Part shown: positions 10,701 through 25,170 of the stretch, piece by piece | Numbering within the stretch: position 1 is the stretch's first letter | Layout of the letters: the number at the start of each line of letters is the position of its first letter | NCBI RefSeq assembly: GCF_003590095.1 | Contig: NC_039494.1 | Coordinates: 5,456,001-5,520,000, forward strand | Direction: 5' to 3' | From: Trichoplusia ni | Taxonomy: Eukaryota > Arthropoda > Insecta > Lepidoptera > Noctuidae | DNA length: 64,000 nt | Notes under the pieces: generated by a model | Told to the model about the DNA's origin: nothing | What the model saw: only the letters and a program-made list of their open reading frames with translations | Database searches by the model: none | Translations under genes and position numbers: made by a program

Positions 10701-12869
10701 ATTCGAGGAAAATTCCAAGCAAAGGTGTTATGCACAAGGATTTTTTTATTTGTCAGAATTCTTACGAATAATAACGGACATGAATGCAGTCATGCATTGT
10801 TCGCTTTAATTTAATTGACGGTTACGATATGATATCATTTTTCCTCATGCTACTGGAATATGTAGTGCAGACATCTTTATACTGTAGATTTTGTCAAGAA
10901 AAATTTACGTCTCATGAGATTATGCGCACAGGATCACGTCCAGACCAAGATATTTTTTTTGTATTTTCTATGATCCTAACCTCCGGTAGTACCACGTAAA
11001 ACTAAAAGTCAAATCAGTTTACCATAGTACTGGGATCGTTTGATTATTATGTCTCAAGGTAGTATGGTCTACATCCGGGACACATCTATGTATGTCTTAA
11101 TTTTAAATTATTGCTCAAAACCACGAGAGAAACATTGTGAGGAAATCAAAACACTTGAGAGTTTTTTTTTAGTTCAAACATTTCTACAAATATCATCAAT
11201 TAGGTTTTTGTTTAAATTTTATTTTCACATTATTAAATTAAGTCTCCATATATCCAAAGTTTAGTATCACACTTTCAAGTTGTAGAAAAACCAACATAAA
11301 AGTAATCGTTTTAATTAAAATTATTATCGCGATATCAATCTTAATGAACAGACAAAATGTTGATGACTAAGCAATGTTAAGTATTATAACAATGTTATGT
11401 TTTATAACAATAGCCTGATTTTAAAGATGTAACATTTTAACATAGGGCCTTGAAGTTGTTTTCTAAACGAAAGTCATTTCAGACCTAAAGTGAAGTCTTC
11501 TATTTCCATTTATTCCTCGCTTATTTTTTATGAATAAATACAATTAACATAAATAAATAAATAATTATAAAATAAATAAAATCATTTTAATATTTTGTTG
11601 GACTCAACATGCTTGTTTTTTGGATAAAAATCGACCGGAACATAGCAAGGCATGTAAAATATGTAAAATAAAATTAATGAAAATAAGGAAATGTTTTGCA
11701 GCAAACTATTATTACATGCTTGTTATAATTAGCCGCCAGTGAAGGCCTGTTTCCTACAACCAAAATAAAATAATATTTGCCAAGGCCAAGTAATTAAGTA
11801 AATGGAAACAACTCGCTTTTCTAGTTGCACGATTATCTAAATTTGATTATATACGTACATACCTAATATGCCTATTAGATTTTTTTTAAATCTCTGATAC
11901 AGACAGAATTGCGATGAGTTAATTAAGAGAGTTTTTAGCTTTGTTTGATGACAAGATAGTGATAAATATTTAGTGGGAGTACCAATCTCTTCAATTCTTT
12001 TAATATTTTTTTTTAGTACTTAATGAATTACTGCAGTTTCAAAATTTCTAGAAAACTAGTTCTTCGTTTCTTGAAAACGAAATAACTACATTTCCGTAAA
12101 ACCCTGAGTTACACATTGTTCCAAGTTATAAAAAAATTGTTATAAGCTGCAGACGCAATTACAGTCAAGTAAAAAATATGTTAATCCAGATTTTAGCATA
12201 TCCCATATAAAATTTCATCAAAATTAATATAGTCTTTTGAGTAGGAAGACATAACAGACAAACATACTGCCAGTCAATTTTTATATTGTTTTTAATATGG
12301 GATGTAATGCTGCATATGTTATAGTAATTATTAAACAGGTCGGTGATTTTTGTATACTCGGATAATGAATACATATTGTTCTATACTTGGAATTCCTTAA
12401 CGCATCATAGAAATTAAGATTATTGAGTTATTAAAAGTATTGATGGTGATAAGCATGATGTTGTGCTGAAATAAAATAAACTAAGAAGAAAATATTGAAG
12501 ACAAATAAATCAACCTCGGCCGTCGGTTACCTAAACCTTAGTGTAAACCTCTTACACTTGCGTGCAACATTACTGGGACAATTTGTTTCTTCTTTAATTT
12601 ATGTCGACAAAGCTATTTTTCCTTCTTTCTCCTTTTTTATTCAATAGTTTATGAACAAAAACATTAAAAAATTGAACACAAAATAATGGATTTACAAGTT
12701 CATTTGTCTTAATTTTTTTTCTTAATCCGGGCTTAATACATTATTGGTTATATCTGTTCATTAAATGTTTGCTTGGGTAACTATTGGATGGATGGTTATT
12801 GTGGACACTTGGCTAGGGATAAGAAGAAACGTAGAGTGTATTTAAAACAACTGGTACAAAAGGCAGGGT

Positions 12870-12917
12870 TATGCTCTACAAAGACGCCACGCGAGCGGAG
12901 CTGCGGGTGACCGCTAG
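12870..12917 (+). mobile_element. 3' end of a Helitron-like element
   Basis: A GC-rich terminal segment (CCACGCGAGCGGAGCTGCGGG) leads into CTAG at 12914-12917, followed by T, as at the clearer Helitron ends near 31497, 31713 and 50982. The 5' boundary is not recognisable. Confidence 0.45.
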
Positions 12918-14230
12918 TGTATAATTACTGCGAGTTCTTCGCTTCAGTTTAAAAAATCGCACGCCTGGTAAGTTAAATAATTTAATTTCCATTTAAAACG
13001 GCCTTTATACTAATTATGATTTAGATAATCTCTATTAAATCTTTCGCTAACTTAGGCAAGAAATATTTCTCGTAACTGAAAAAATATATCTTATATATAT
13101 GTCATTATAAATTACTCGGTTCCTAGTTTTTGTATATTTTCTGTTTGATTAATGATACGAATGACCTTACATTGCTACATGATACATTTGACTAAATTTT
13201 ATTTAATTAACATGTTTATTTGAGAAAAGACGAATTTAATTACGTGGCTAAGAAGAATTCACATTTCAGATAAACTCACACTTTACAATATTTATCATGG
13301 ATGTCACGAAAAAAAAACCATAAAAATTACAAATTAATTTGATACCTATCTAAATTGTCAAATTGCCACATTATCGTGCACAGCAGTGTACACAGTAAGC
13401 GGGACAGTGTTGACACCAAGTTAATCCCGCGGTTACCACGCAATATTTCTTTGGGACAACTTTAATATTTGAGCCTGAATGTTGATGATCCCGCAATGCA
13501 AACTTTGAATTTAATAACTGCGTGTTTGTCAAAGGATTTTTGAGGCAAATCGCTATTTTATTGGTACTGTAGATGTATAGGTGCGACGCAGATTGTCGGT
13601 TTATAGAAAACGGTCCGAGTATTTTTTTCTGGGTTTATTTTGTTATCAGTCCTATATTTTAATATTAAAATAAGTGTACATAAGTATTGCACGTGATTTT
13701 AGTCGCAAGTGATGCTATTTTTCATTTTTCATAAAATATAAAACTACTAGTATTACATTACGTTGAGTTATAATGAAGCACCTGAAAATCAGATTAGAGA
13801 TGAAGTTTTTTATCATAAATATAAAACACAATAAGAAATTAGTAATTTGTGAACTTAGTGACTTCAAGAAATGAGACGTATATAAGTTTTTTATTGAATA
13901 AAAAGTACCTTAAAACTGAATAAGCATACATGTAGGTACATCATGATAAAACACTTGCTATATTAACTCCTCACGTAATTTCACTAAACATTTAATGCCA
14001 ACATTATTCCGCCCAAAATCCACATTTATATACATACGCTTCCATAATACATTAGCAGCAAAAACCATACACGAAATACGAGACAATGTTTGGTGTCCCT
14101 TTAAAATTCAGAGCACAGGCGTATGGAAATCGATACACATTTGGGAACATTGCTCGTCCTACGTGAGGGCTTTCGCAAATAGGCAATACGAGTGACCTGT
14201 ATGCTATACGAATTAACATTATTATTATAT

Positions 14231-14400
14231 TTGTAGGGTTCAGTAGCCAAAGGTTTAAAATGGAACCCTTATAGTAAGATTCGACTGTATTTGTGTCTGT
14301 TCGTCCATCTGTCACGAACCGTACCTTATAGCTAGACAATTTTCATAGATTTGGCACAGTGAAACACAGATGGGTAACTGAAGTAATTTGCAAATGCATT
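14231..14400 (+). repeat. GGGTTCC-bounded dispersed repeat, forward copy, truncated
   Basis: It begins TAGGGTTCAGTAGCC, then an inverted GGAACCCTTA, then GTTCGTCCATCTGTCAC and TATAGCTAGACAAT. The same order of words is seen at 24936 and 63350. Degenerate frames over it are not genes. Confidence 0.6.
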
Positions 14401-17400
14401 CATCTTTCGTCTATTCGTACGCAATCCTCAGTGTCTTATTTTATTGATCAAATAATCGTTTATTTTTGTCTATCTTACCCTGTATAACCGGCTTCTAATA
14501 TGATTGTTGCAGCTTTGACTAACCATTAACCACCATATCTTAATGGGTAGTATTAGTTACAGGAATATAGTTGTAATGATTTGACAACTGACACAAGACA
14601 CATGAGAGTCACAGTGCAGATCACACCTTTACATAAAGTTTGACTTTTTGCCATACCAGAATATCCATTACGAAAAATTTACACAGTTTTAGTATATTCT
14701 TGGTTCACAAATATCCTATTCAAGTCTGAAGAGATATATGTGAGCATTAAGCATGATTTTGTTTCGATAAGACTTATAATGCCCCGCTGTTTCACTGTGG
14801 GACGTCGATTCCGATTATGTTTGTGTCACAGTGACTTAGTCCTGTGAATTATTTATCTTTGTTTTGAAAGTTTGAAATGAAGTTAATTGTTGGATTATCT
14901 TGTTTTGAAATGCAGGTAAAAACATTTTCGATAGTAATTGAGTCGAATCTTTTTTACTAATATGCGACTGTATTTTTTATAACACTGTTCAATAACACTT
15001 TCACAACATTTATGAGAGTCCTAATTTTTACTTAAACCGTATGAGCCAAGCTAGTTACTGCTTTGGTAGAAAAGGATTTAGGTAGGTATTTGAAGGTTTT
15101 GAAGGGAAAGAAAAACTGCTGTCATATTTAGTTTTTCTTTTGGAAACTGTTTGAAATTCGAATCATTTTGTTAGCTACACAAATAAGTAGCAGGATATAA
15201 TATCTCTTTAAATACCATTAAGTAACCAACCTTATGTCAAAGCAAAGATAAATGATCGTTCTCGATAGCATAAACACTTCCACAGTTTCCGCCGCACAAT
15301 TTAGAAATATGCAAATCGGCTACAAATCCCTTAGCACAAAGATTAGATTTATACAGATGAGAACTCGGAAAAGTACAAATATTTTATAACAAAATCTAAA
15401 ATTAAACCATGGAACAAATATATTTCTAATCATTTATGTTCATTATTTTATATGGAAATTTATTCTTTTAATCTGCCTATGCGACCTATGCTGGATCCCG
15501 TTTTGTTAGCTTAAACTGTTTGCACACCTTGAAAACCCTACTCTAAGGTTTTAAATATAAAATAATAATAATGTCCTTCAACTCAAATCAGTCCTCCTAC
15601 TATGCTCATATTATTACCACTCAATATTTTCAACTCTTAACGATATTCTTCCGTGAGGACATGTGGTGTTAGGCAACAAACAATTTAATAACTTCGCATC
15701 TGTTTCTACATTTGTTCTCTGCCCCCCGTCGAGGGTTTTAATTAATATTTCTACACAGTACCCGCACTACGCGAATTAACTCGTAGTGTAGTGTGTACGG
15801 TGAAATATGTAGATGAGGTGATGTTTATACGAATTGAGTCGTTTTAAACGGATATCTTCATACTTACCTGATGATTCATTTAAGCGAGTCATCGTAAGGA
15901 AATTAAATCATAAATTATGTATATTACAATAATAGCGTAAAGGTTTTTTTGTTATTATGTTTGTTACCTCTTCACGTTTCAACGGGTTGACCAATTTTGA
16001 TGAGGTTGAGTATAGGCTAGTTTATCAGACTGTGTTAAATAAGGTTTTCTAAGGATTTTTATCATACCCTTTCATTTGAAGTTGTATATTGTTGGTTTGT
16101 GAATGGTATTATTTATGTTACCGGCTAATACGTATATTAATTATGATTGCACTGTAATTGATAGTTAATCATAAAATTACAATAATTTATCAGAATATTT
16201 CAAGGTAGAAACAATTACATGATTGATCAATAAATTATTTCAGCGAATATGTTACATATTTATATTAGTATCACTTCTTAAATGTTCAGTCAGCGATTAT
16301 AATATTCATGAAATAAAATTTAAAACAACCCAAGAGATGACATAATAACTAAAAAACTATAGTGGTGTATAGTTTCAAAGTTAAACCGCTGATCAAGTAT
16401 TTTTTTGTTCATTGTTAACTTTTATTCTCTACGAAACCGACATCGCGCAGTATGTAATTTATCAGCAAATTGCAGCTCTCCGATGTAAATTGTCGATACA
16501 AAAACACTTTAACGTCTTCATCCATATTTAATACCAAATATTAAAAGCAAACGTTCGCTTCATAACGACCCGTGATGACTGCCCAGCAAACTAAGCAATA
16601 TTTACTATAAAATATTCATGAAAACATAAATTTCAAGTGAGCACCATTGCAAATATCTCCTAATGACAAGCCGAAGAGCCGACTTTACTCTAAGCACATT
16701 CTTTCCAAACCACAGGCAAACATTTTTATAAATAAACTTTATTTTTTAAGCCTTAAGGATCGTTATGGCATATCGGCGGTTCCTAGAACAGCAAAACATT
16801 TGGCACCTTTTAACAAACATAATTTGCGGACGAAGAAATCTTGGTGATGGTAAATTTAAACTTATGCCTATTGGAATAAGGATTAGTGTTACATTGTTTT
16901 TGTATCTCAAATGTTAAAACAATGTTGTAAAAAGCTTATGAATAGGCAATAAGTTGTCTTCAGGCGCCTACCTCTGTGCACTGGTTAATGACACTTGTAT
17001 AGGCAAGTTATGTAGATTAATGCCAATTTTGTGGTACAGTTAAGGAGTTAAATATATCATGTAATAGACTATTTTAGTATGTAATGTCGATCGATTTGAT
17101 TGTGAGGAAATTAATGAACTCAGTTTTACATAGTAAACAATTTATTTGTGTTAATAAATATGTCTCTGTTAGATAAATTGTAAGATAAGTAAAAACGTGG
17201 TGTATATCAATCAGTTAGGTTTTATCTCACGCAAGTCGGACTCACCTAGGCGTAATGAATGGAGCTTGTTCTTACGCGATCTGTAAACCTAGTATTCTGT
17301 TTGCTCTATTTATTGAGCTTTGTCGTCTTACGTCTACTTATATCGTACAATATATTCTTATACACATTATAGTTTTGACCTCTTTGCCATAGACTTTTAT

Positions 17401-17451
17401 ATTCTGATCTTCTATTTTTATCAAATTACATTTTCTACCTACACAGGTGTC
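14401..17451. other. non-coding stretch, nothing firmly recognised
   Basis: No supported gene. Around 15960-16080 there is a decayed fragment with CACGTTTCAACGGGTTGACC resembling a lepidopteran transposon body, too degraded to name. Confidence 0.45.
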
Positions 17452-17562
17452 ATCTCAAAAGTATGACAACAACTGGGTTGAGGGGAAGTCAGCTAAACAC
17501 TAGTGCTTAGCTGCATCCGGTTACACTGGAAGACGAAACCAACACAATATAGGAAAAGGTTA
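17452..17562 (+). repeat. LINE-type 3' end fragment
   Basis: The words CTGGGTTGAGG, GCTGCATCCGGTTA, CTGGAAGACGAAACCAAC and GGAAAAGG follow one another in the order I recognise from the untranslated end of a common lepidopteran non-LTR element. No coding part precedes it. Confidence 0.5.
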
Positions 17563-19867
17563 ATCTGTATTCTTTTATACCCATAACGTTAATTTACTGT
17601 CACTTGATCAAATAACTTACTAAGACTAGGCATGCTTCCATATATTCCATATTAGCTGTTTCACCAACCTTTTATCCCTTTCGATGAAAGCCAGTTCTGT
17701 AAAATTCGTAAACAAAAGATCCAAAAATCAGTAGTACATTGTTTGCTCTATAAATAAGAGCAACGGGCGATCGGAAATCTGTGCTCCGGTACATTTGCCG
17801 TCACAGACCATGAATTACGAACGTCTGAGAACGTCTCAATTCACTTTGATACAGTAAAGTACGTTCAACTTCCGAAGGTATTAGAAATTTACTGAAATAG
17901 ACTTTGTTTTATTCTGTAGACCAGTCTTTCGTGTCGAGAATTGTGAGAGTCAGATGATAAGTGTTTTGTTGTCTATCCGTATTGTTATTGTTCTAAGGCA
18001 TCCGCATTCAATTATTCATGATGTTTTTTCATTTTATTATTGTTGGTGGTTTTCGTTTTAGGGTTTTTTTTTATTTTTGATTTGAAATTTTTATTTATTT
18101 CGTTTTTATGGCAACGTCTGCACTGAATGAAATCTTACCCAGCATTTTTAGTAACCAAGTACTAAGATTACATAATTAGTTACATATAATATTGTTTCCC
18201 CATAAAAATTAAACCCTAGTATATTATGTAGGTATAAGGCACCTTATCTGTTTCATTTTTCACGGTTTCATTGGTCACGAAAAATATAAATTTATTTAAA
18301 GAGTTGAATGAACTGGTACAGCTGTGCCAATAAATATATTTTTGGGAGTGTAAACAATATCAATGATCCTGCGGTTTAAGCTTTCTTTCATTCAAAGTAA
18401 GCAATATTTCAATGCTGTTTTTTTACGGTCAATAATCCGGTGGCTTATATCTTTTTTGGAAAATTTGTTTTATGCAGTTTGTGTAAGAAATAATTGGTAC
18501 GGAATTGGTTTATTTTTTTTGTCTATTTGCTTCCTCAGAATGTCATAATATAAAACATTTTATTTGTAAAATAACCTCTTTCGCTAGATTATCTCAAAAA
18601 TATCTATACTAAGTACTAAGGTATGTTCCTTTTATTAATATTAATACTCACCTATTATACACATAAAAACATACATATACCTACTTGATACTTACTCACT
18701 TATTCCATTTACTTCTTTCAACTATTTTATCATTAACACACATTATTTGATTTGTGTCTTACTAATGCCTACCGAAAATCTTTCTCACAGGTAAACCTCC
18801 AATTTAATGATAAAATTACGAAATAAATCTTATCACTGAACAATAGACAGATTTAATATCTGTGTAGGTATTAAAGAGACCGTTTTAATTTCGTCGGCAC
18901 TTCGTAATTTATGACCGAGTATACCTTACAATACCGTCGAGGAGAGCGTCTAATGCCAGACGATTTATGACTGATATTAATTGCTGAATTGAGGCGAGAT
19001 TTTGCTCTTGATATGTTTAGTAGAAATAATATAATTTTATGGACCATACTCAAAGAGCATAAGTGTTACCTTATTACTGTCTCCGCTGTCCGCCTCATGA
19101 ACTTCTAGAGAGTTGAAATATTCATGGATGATGTATATTTTTTTGTACTTAAAGGGTATAAATGCAACCTTATTATGAATTTTCGACTGTGTGTACCATT
19201 AACCACTAGTCTTTTCAAATTTTCACTAGAAAAAGTCCAAGTTAAGCAACAGTAAGTGGTAACATGATTTCAGATAGACAACCTTTTTGATCATTTTCCA
19301 TCATCACTCTTAGTAAATGGTGTGAGGGTTCACACCAAACAAGATTCTGATAATTCTAACCAGATCAATACACTTACTGCTTCCGTACAGTGGAAATCAC
19401 ACATTCATGGTACAATCAACGTACGCCCGTTCCGCGTCGCCTCACTAATTGTCATCAATTACAGCTAGCATATTAATTTGCAGCCTTCTCCGAGATCAAT
19501 ATATGTAAAGCTAGATGCCTTACTTTGTGCTAACATAATTGGTGCCAGAATATTCCATGAGCCGGTTGATCCTGTGGTTTGACATTATGCTTAATTAGTT
19601 TGTGCACAATAACGTATCACTACACAAACGGTTGATAGAGATTGGTTCTTGGAGCTGGTAGCCGACCTTCAGTAATTGTAGGTGTAGGTACTTCCATGAT
19701 GTATTTAAACAGATCCCAGAAATATAGGTAGATAGAATTTATTGCACAGCTGATTCTTAGGATTTAACAAATCTTAATAGTTACATGGTAGCATGAAGGT
19801 TGTTCTTAACGCTAAGTGCGATCTTTTCGATAAATCGATCGTGACTTACGTTTATAAATCGTACGTC

Positions 19868-19909
19868 TTTAAGGAAAAGTCCATCCAAATGGATGGACTT
19901 TTCCTTAAA
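19868..19909. repeat. perfect 20-bp inverted repeat with 2-base loop
   Basis: Arms at 19868-19887 and 19890-19909 are exact reverse complements around AA. The arm reads TTTAAGGAAAAGTCCATCCA. No transposon end or reading frame accounts for it. Confidence 0.95.
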
Positions 19910-22900
19910 CAGATAAATTAATATTTTAACGACCCCTTTGTGCACTAAGATTACCAGGGAAAAAGTAACTTTTGCCTGGTTTTAGGTACCTATCTCATGT
20001 TTACATTACAAGACACAAGACAGTAGTAATTTTTCTTGACTTTTTTAGGATAAATGAAAACAAAAGTGGCTGATAGTGTGTGTTATCGTATATTATTGTC
20101 TGGGATTTCAAATAACAAGCAAATGCTGACCAACGAGATACGGCCGCTGAAATATATTAAACGGCGAGGGTGGAACAATTGTGACAAATTGTGGCGTGTG
20201 TCATGTTGTACGTGGTGAAAAAATGTGACGGACCACAGAGGGTGGGGCCCTCGGAATATTGCAACATAATATGATGTAGCCTGTGTCTGGATTATATCTA
20301 TGTCGAAGTCTGGCGACAGCGATGAAAGCACCACGAAATAGCATCACTCTGATGAATCGATTTTGTATACAAGCTTTTAAAATTAGATGTAAGCAAATCT
20401 TGTCGCGGATTTTCATTTCTTGTAGTCGTTCTAAATCATGAGTTTTAAGGTTTACTTAAATATTGCTGAGGGAAAAATCTTTGACAAACTCATAATATCA
20501 CTCCTCAAAGTATGACTCAGAATATTTCAAGAGAGACTACTCAATACCCCTAACAAACAACGATCGGTATTGACAGAATAATAAATATTCATAAGTGTTT
20601 ATCCGCATCAAATTCTTACTTGTCATTTTCATCTGATATTAATTCATCTACTGAACTGGGAAAAATCTGATAAACCTTCAGATCTGTTGCATTCAATTTT
20701 GGACTTTGACGTCAAGGTCGAAAGTGCAATTTAAGTTGATGATGAGGAGATTTTCGAGGGCAATAAGTACGCGATCAAATTGAGATACGAGCGAACACGT
20801 GCAGGTTATTGGCACACAAGTGCTTGGACAAACTACGATATTGCTTATTTGTGCGGAAAATCTTTAAGGTCGGGGTGATATTGGCCTATAGAACTGTTAT
20901 GCTGGTGACGGAGCAGAAACTATCGGCTCAGATTTTCGTTGGGACATCGAAGGTCTTGCTAAACTAGTAATCTGATTTTATGTCTTGACCTTTCAATACC
21001 TATCGTGTTTTCTCTATAATACACCAGAATTTTTACATATTTCAGTTAAGACGATTACGCAAGTACATATCTACCAAGTTTATAATTCAGCGTTCAGATA
21101 GTCTATGATGAGATTCGCTTTGTAACAAAAACATTTGCAAGAAAATTGAGTCATCAACAAAACATCCTAACCGAACATCCAAGTTCATAGCTTCTTGGTA
21201 ATAGTTGCCATTACATAAAACGTTTGTCAACTAACTTCTCAGAACGAAGCTTGGGGGAAAAAGTTGTTCAATAAAAAGTAATAACCCATGAAAAATGACA
21301 CACCGCTCACCGTTAGCAAGTCATCAAATTGGACGATCATTTATCATTATTGAATGTGATGGATATATTGATTTTTCTTGCTCTTTCCTGTGTGGTGTAA
21401 CTATTAGCACGATAGGAAATGTTGGAGGGATAAAACGTAGACTTCTACTTCAAAGCACAAAAACTAGAGACTAAAATTCAAATCAAAATAAAATATTCAG
21501 TTTATCTGAACGGGATGATAGTTCTTATCAAATAATAAAAATTATGTAAAAAAAAATTCTTTAGTTCTAAAACATGCTTAGCAATATCCTCTAGACTCAT
21601 TACATCGGAAAAGAAGGAGTAAAGAATATTTACCAAGAATTTTCAGTTCATTTTCCACAACGACTAGATATACCTATTTCAGGGATAATTACAACACTTC
21701 CTCAATATTAACAACTGTATACTTTCATCTTCCCCAATGGACTGGAACCTAATACCTGCCTTTATATTTTAAAAACACTTCTAAAGAAAATATTCGTTTC
21801 AGAGAACGTCTTTCAACAAACATTGAGAAACAAAAGCACGTTCAAAGCGAGTGTCGACCGTTTGAAATCATTTTTCACTTCATTACCGTTTCAGTTTGCG
21901 CGTAACGTTTGGATATGTGCTGTGACTTGCAATGACGTGCATCTGACTCATTCTTTCGCGAATAGATTCAAATGTCTTCTTTATTTATGTTGTCCTGGTA
22001 GGGGTGTGAACTATTAATAACTTTATGTAGAAAATTTGTTCATAAATAATCTGTAGTTAGCGATATTGCTGTGCGAAAATAAAGTCAGAGTAAGAAATCT
22101 TTAGTAATTTTTCAATTGTTTCAGAAAACAATGACTAATTCAGCATTCACAGAACAAGAGAAAAACATATTTATATGATGTCTGTGATGATTACATTTTT
22201 TCCTCACGTGTTTATCGGGTGTCTCAACTAGTTACGGAGTTCCACTTCTTCTACTAGTTTAGTTAGTTAAATCCAAACGGAGTTTTAAATTATAGATTTA
22301 GTTACAATAATTAAATTTTAAAATATTACGTAAGGGTAAAATGGTGGTTTTAACACTGATAGCGATCTTCCAGACAACCTTTTGGTGGGCAGGAAATCTA
22401 TATGTAGAAGTTATATCTGTATGTACAATACCTATATAATGTAGAATTAAGTGAAAAGTGTATTATTTGCAATATTAAAAAAACATATATATCTCAGTAT
22501 ACAACATACCTACAAGATATTTAAGAGCGCTACTATTATAAGAGAAATGTTTTCACACTAGTGATTGATCGATTGATTGTATTATTGATCGAGTAAACAG
22601 AGTTATTTACGCTGTAACGTAAGTCATGCCAAGTTGAAATATGTAGCTCTTCATCAAATAATTATCAGTGCAGGTACTAGGACTACTACAACTATTTGTC
22701 TAGGACCAGGTAAAGCTACTATATGATGTAGTCTAATATTGAAATGATTAAACGTCTAGCCAAGATGTGATCAATAGGTACATTTCGGTCGACCTCAATT
22801 GATTTAGGTAGCTTCTTACGAACGTATTCCTAAGAAAGAGTCTCCTTGAAGGTCCTTTTGATGTCGGAAATATTTCAAGTGACATCACATACAGGGTTTA

Positions 22901-24212
22901 ATATAATTCTGGGGATTTTATTTTCTCTGGAACGTGTTTCTGAAATCTTTTCACGTTTTTGCTAAATGAAGGTTAAAATGAATTTCAGGTTTCCTTTTAT
23001 TTTTCTTCCATCTGGCCTTTTTGCTTGGCTATATTGGGGTATGTTTCAAATAAATCAGAAAACGTTTTGTTCCTAGAAACGAATGCGTAATTTGTATCCA
23101 CTACCACCATAAGACTATTTTTGTGCCTCAAATATCACGACTATAATGATAAAACCTGAAATGAGCAAAATCCTGACAAAATTTGAGTCGCGAAGAATGG
23201 ATTAAGGCAATAAAAATAAAATATTTGCTAACCTACTCGTCTATACTAAGGCTATTCTAAAAAGGATTGTTTGACGGTACATCTCACCCCTACACAAATT
23301 TACGGAGCGACCATATTGCGTTATCATAGGTACACCTTGTAGAGTACCTTCTTATGCTGAAGAGTTCTTTATGACATTCCTTGTTTGTACATGTTCTTTG
23401 AAGCTTTTGAAGAATTCATCTTTTTTTATAAAAAAAAAATATTATTATAAAAGATGTTGTAGGTTATTTTCACAAAAAAATCCGTTAAGAATTTAAGATA
23501 AATGCTGTGTCTCACCGGTTGATGTGCAAATTGGTGACTAACTCAACCAAATTAACATACAATGGAATAACGTGTAGTAAAACTGTCTGTCAAAACTATA
23601 CCAACCAACTTTTTACCAAATTAATTTTATCATCAAAAATAAGTCGATCGATGAATTCGATGTACGAAACATCGTCGAATTTCCCAACAATGTCAATGTT
23701 CCCATCTTACATCCTAATAATTTGAAAAGCCAATTCCGTGGGCTCCCCCAGAAACTCGCTTCACCCATAAAATTGAGTTAGCCAACCGCTTAATATATTT
23801 GGCAAACATTACATGTATACGTATGTACGTTATCTACTTACAAGAATATGTTCCGATGAAAAATATTATCGGAATGATTCGCAATTTTATCTTGAAAGTG
23901 AAATAGCTCGTGAAGAATTATTGGATATTGGGATTTCAATTAAGATTCGAATTTATTGTTATTCGCTCGCATCAGATTAATGAATATATTAGTATTGAAT
24001 GGTATTTACAAATTGGGTCGTTTAAGTAATACTGTAGAGGAATATTGTAGGCACAACGACGTGGCGATGTTTAGAGTTTAAAATATCTCCGATAAGTCTA
24101 AAAATGTGAACAATAATTTCATTTACAAGGTGAAATCATACTTTTCCATAATCATTAAGCCTACTTAATAGAAAATCAAAACTATACTTATAAATTCATT
24201 TTGGTTAATTAA

Positions 24213-24260
24213 CTCTTTCTAAGTGTTTCAGGACAAACTGCCTGAAACACTCAGAAAGAG
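24213..24260. repeat. 20-bp inverted repeat, one mismatch, 8-base loop
   Basis: Arms at 24213-24232 and 24241-24260. The left arm reads CTCTTTCTAAGTGTTTCAGG and the right arm is its reverse complement except for one base. Confidence 0.95.
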
Positions 24261-24934
24261 TATCTACAAATACTACATGGACCAAAAAAAAATAGGTCTC
24301 AAAGTAGTTCGTCACTAAAGGCTATTTACTAGTATCTAGGCTAACAGTATTATGTTCAATCGCAAACCCTTTAGGGCTGCCCGTGCTCTTATTAACAGCC
24401 AGTACTGATGCGTTTCGCTGCCCTTTAATTTAATATTCGTAGCAATCTAGGGCTTAATATCCGCTTAATTAACGATGTTAGAGGGCAAACTGAAAACAGA
24501 CAATTCATCGATCGACTTGCCATTTTCAGTAGTCTTTTTATTTATTCAGATTCTAATGGGAAACATTTAAAATTTAAGATTAAATTTATTCAGATTCTAA
24601 GATAAACGGGAAAAGAATAGTTTTGATTTTTTCCTTTACTTTTTCAAAGATCTAATTATATTTATAACGTTATGTATTGAGTTCGTATATGTATGTAACT
24701 CAAATATTTTGACCTCCCGAAAGTCTAATGACACCAATAAATATTAACACACAAACAAAAAAACCGGTTACACATAAATAGCTTTTGTTTGCACACTAAT
24801 TACGCAGGTTGACAATAATTAAACGATAAGATCTCGTAATAAAAGTTATTGCCACGTTCCAAACTTGAAAAACCGGTACAATTTGTCACATTTAACAATA
24901 ATAAAGATATTAAACTGATATTGTCTGTTTTGTA

Positions 24935-25170
24935 GAGTTCCGTAACCAAACTATAAAAACGGAACTCTTTTATGTACTAACGCTTTGTCTATCCGTCCGT
25001 AAGGCACCAGACTATATCTCAGGAACCGAAGTAAGTAGTAGATACAGTTGATATTTTTTCTGTGAAAACAGCACTGTGCCTATTTGCTGTTTTCGGCTAA
25101 ACATGGAAACAAAACAATGGTTGCTACGGCCATAAATTGTATAGATAACCAATTTTTGTGAGGAACCCTC
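24935..25170 (+). repeat. GGGTTCC-bounded dispersed repeat, forward copy, longest internal body
   Basis: It starts AGAGTTCCGTAACC, then GGAACTCTTTT, then CTATCCGTCCGT and ATATCTCAGGAACCG. It ends near GTGAGGAACCCTC at 25158-25170. The end GGAACCCTC fits the known other boundary of this family. Confidence 0.65.

Larger units (their letters stand above)
9320..14230. other. non-coding stretch with scattered repeat fragments
   Basis: No supported gene. About 9530-9640 resembles, in reverse, the start of the Helitron-like family at 31273 (words for TTTCTG..TGTTA and TAATATTA), but it is heavily decayed. The repeat at 10610-10700 and the Helitron-like end at 12870-12917 are listed separately. Confidence 0.45.
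17563..24934. other. non-coding stretch with two hairpins
   Basis: No supported gene. The frames at 20083-20416 and 21823-22017 have no recognisable homology or codon pattern. Two near-perfect inverted repeats (19868 and 24213) are listed separately. Confidence 0.5.

Noticed and set aside
14052..14339. 95-codon minus-strand frame
   Set aside because: Partly covered by a dispersed repeat, with no homology and no splice context.
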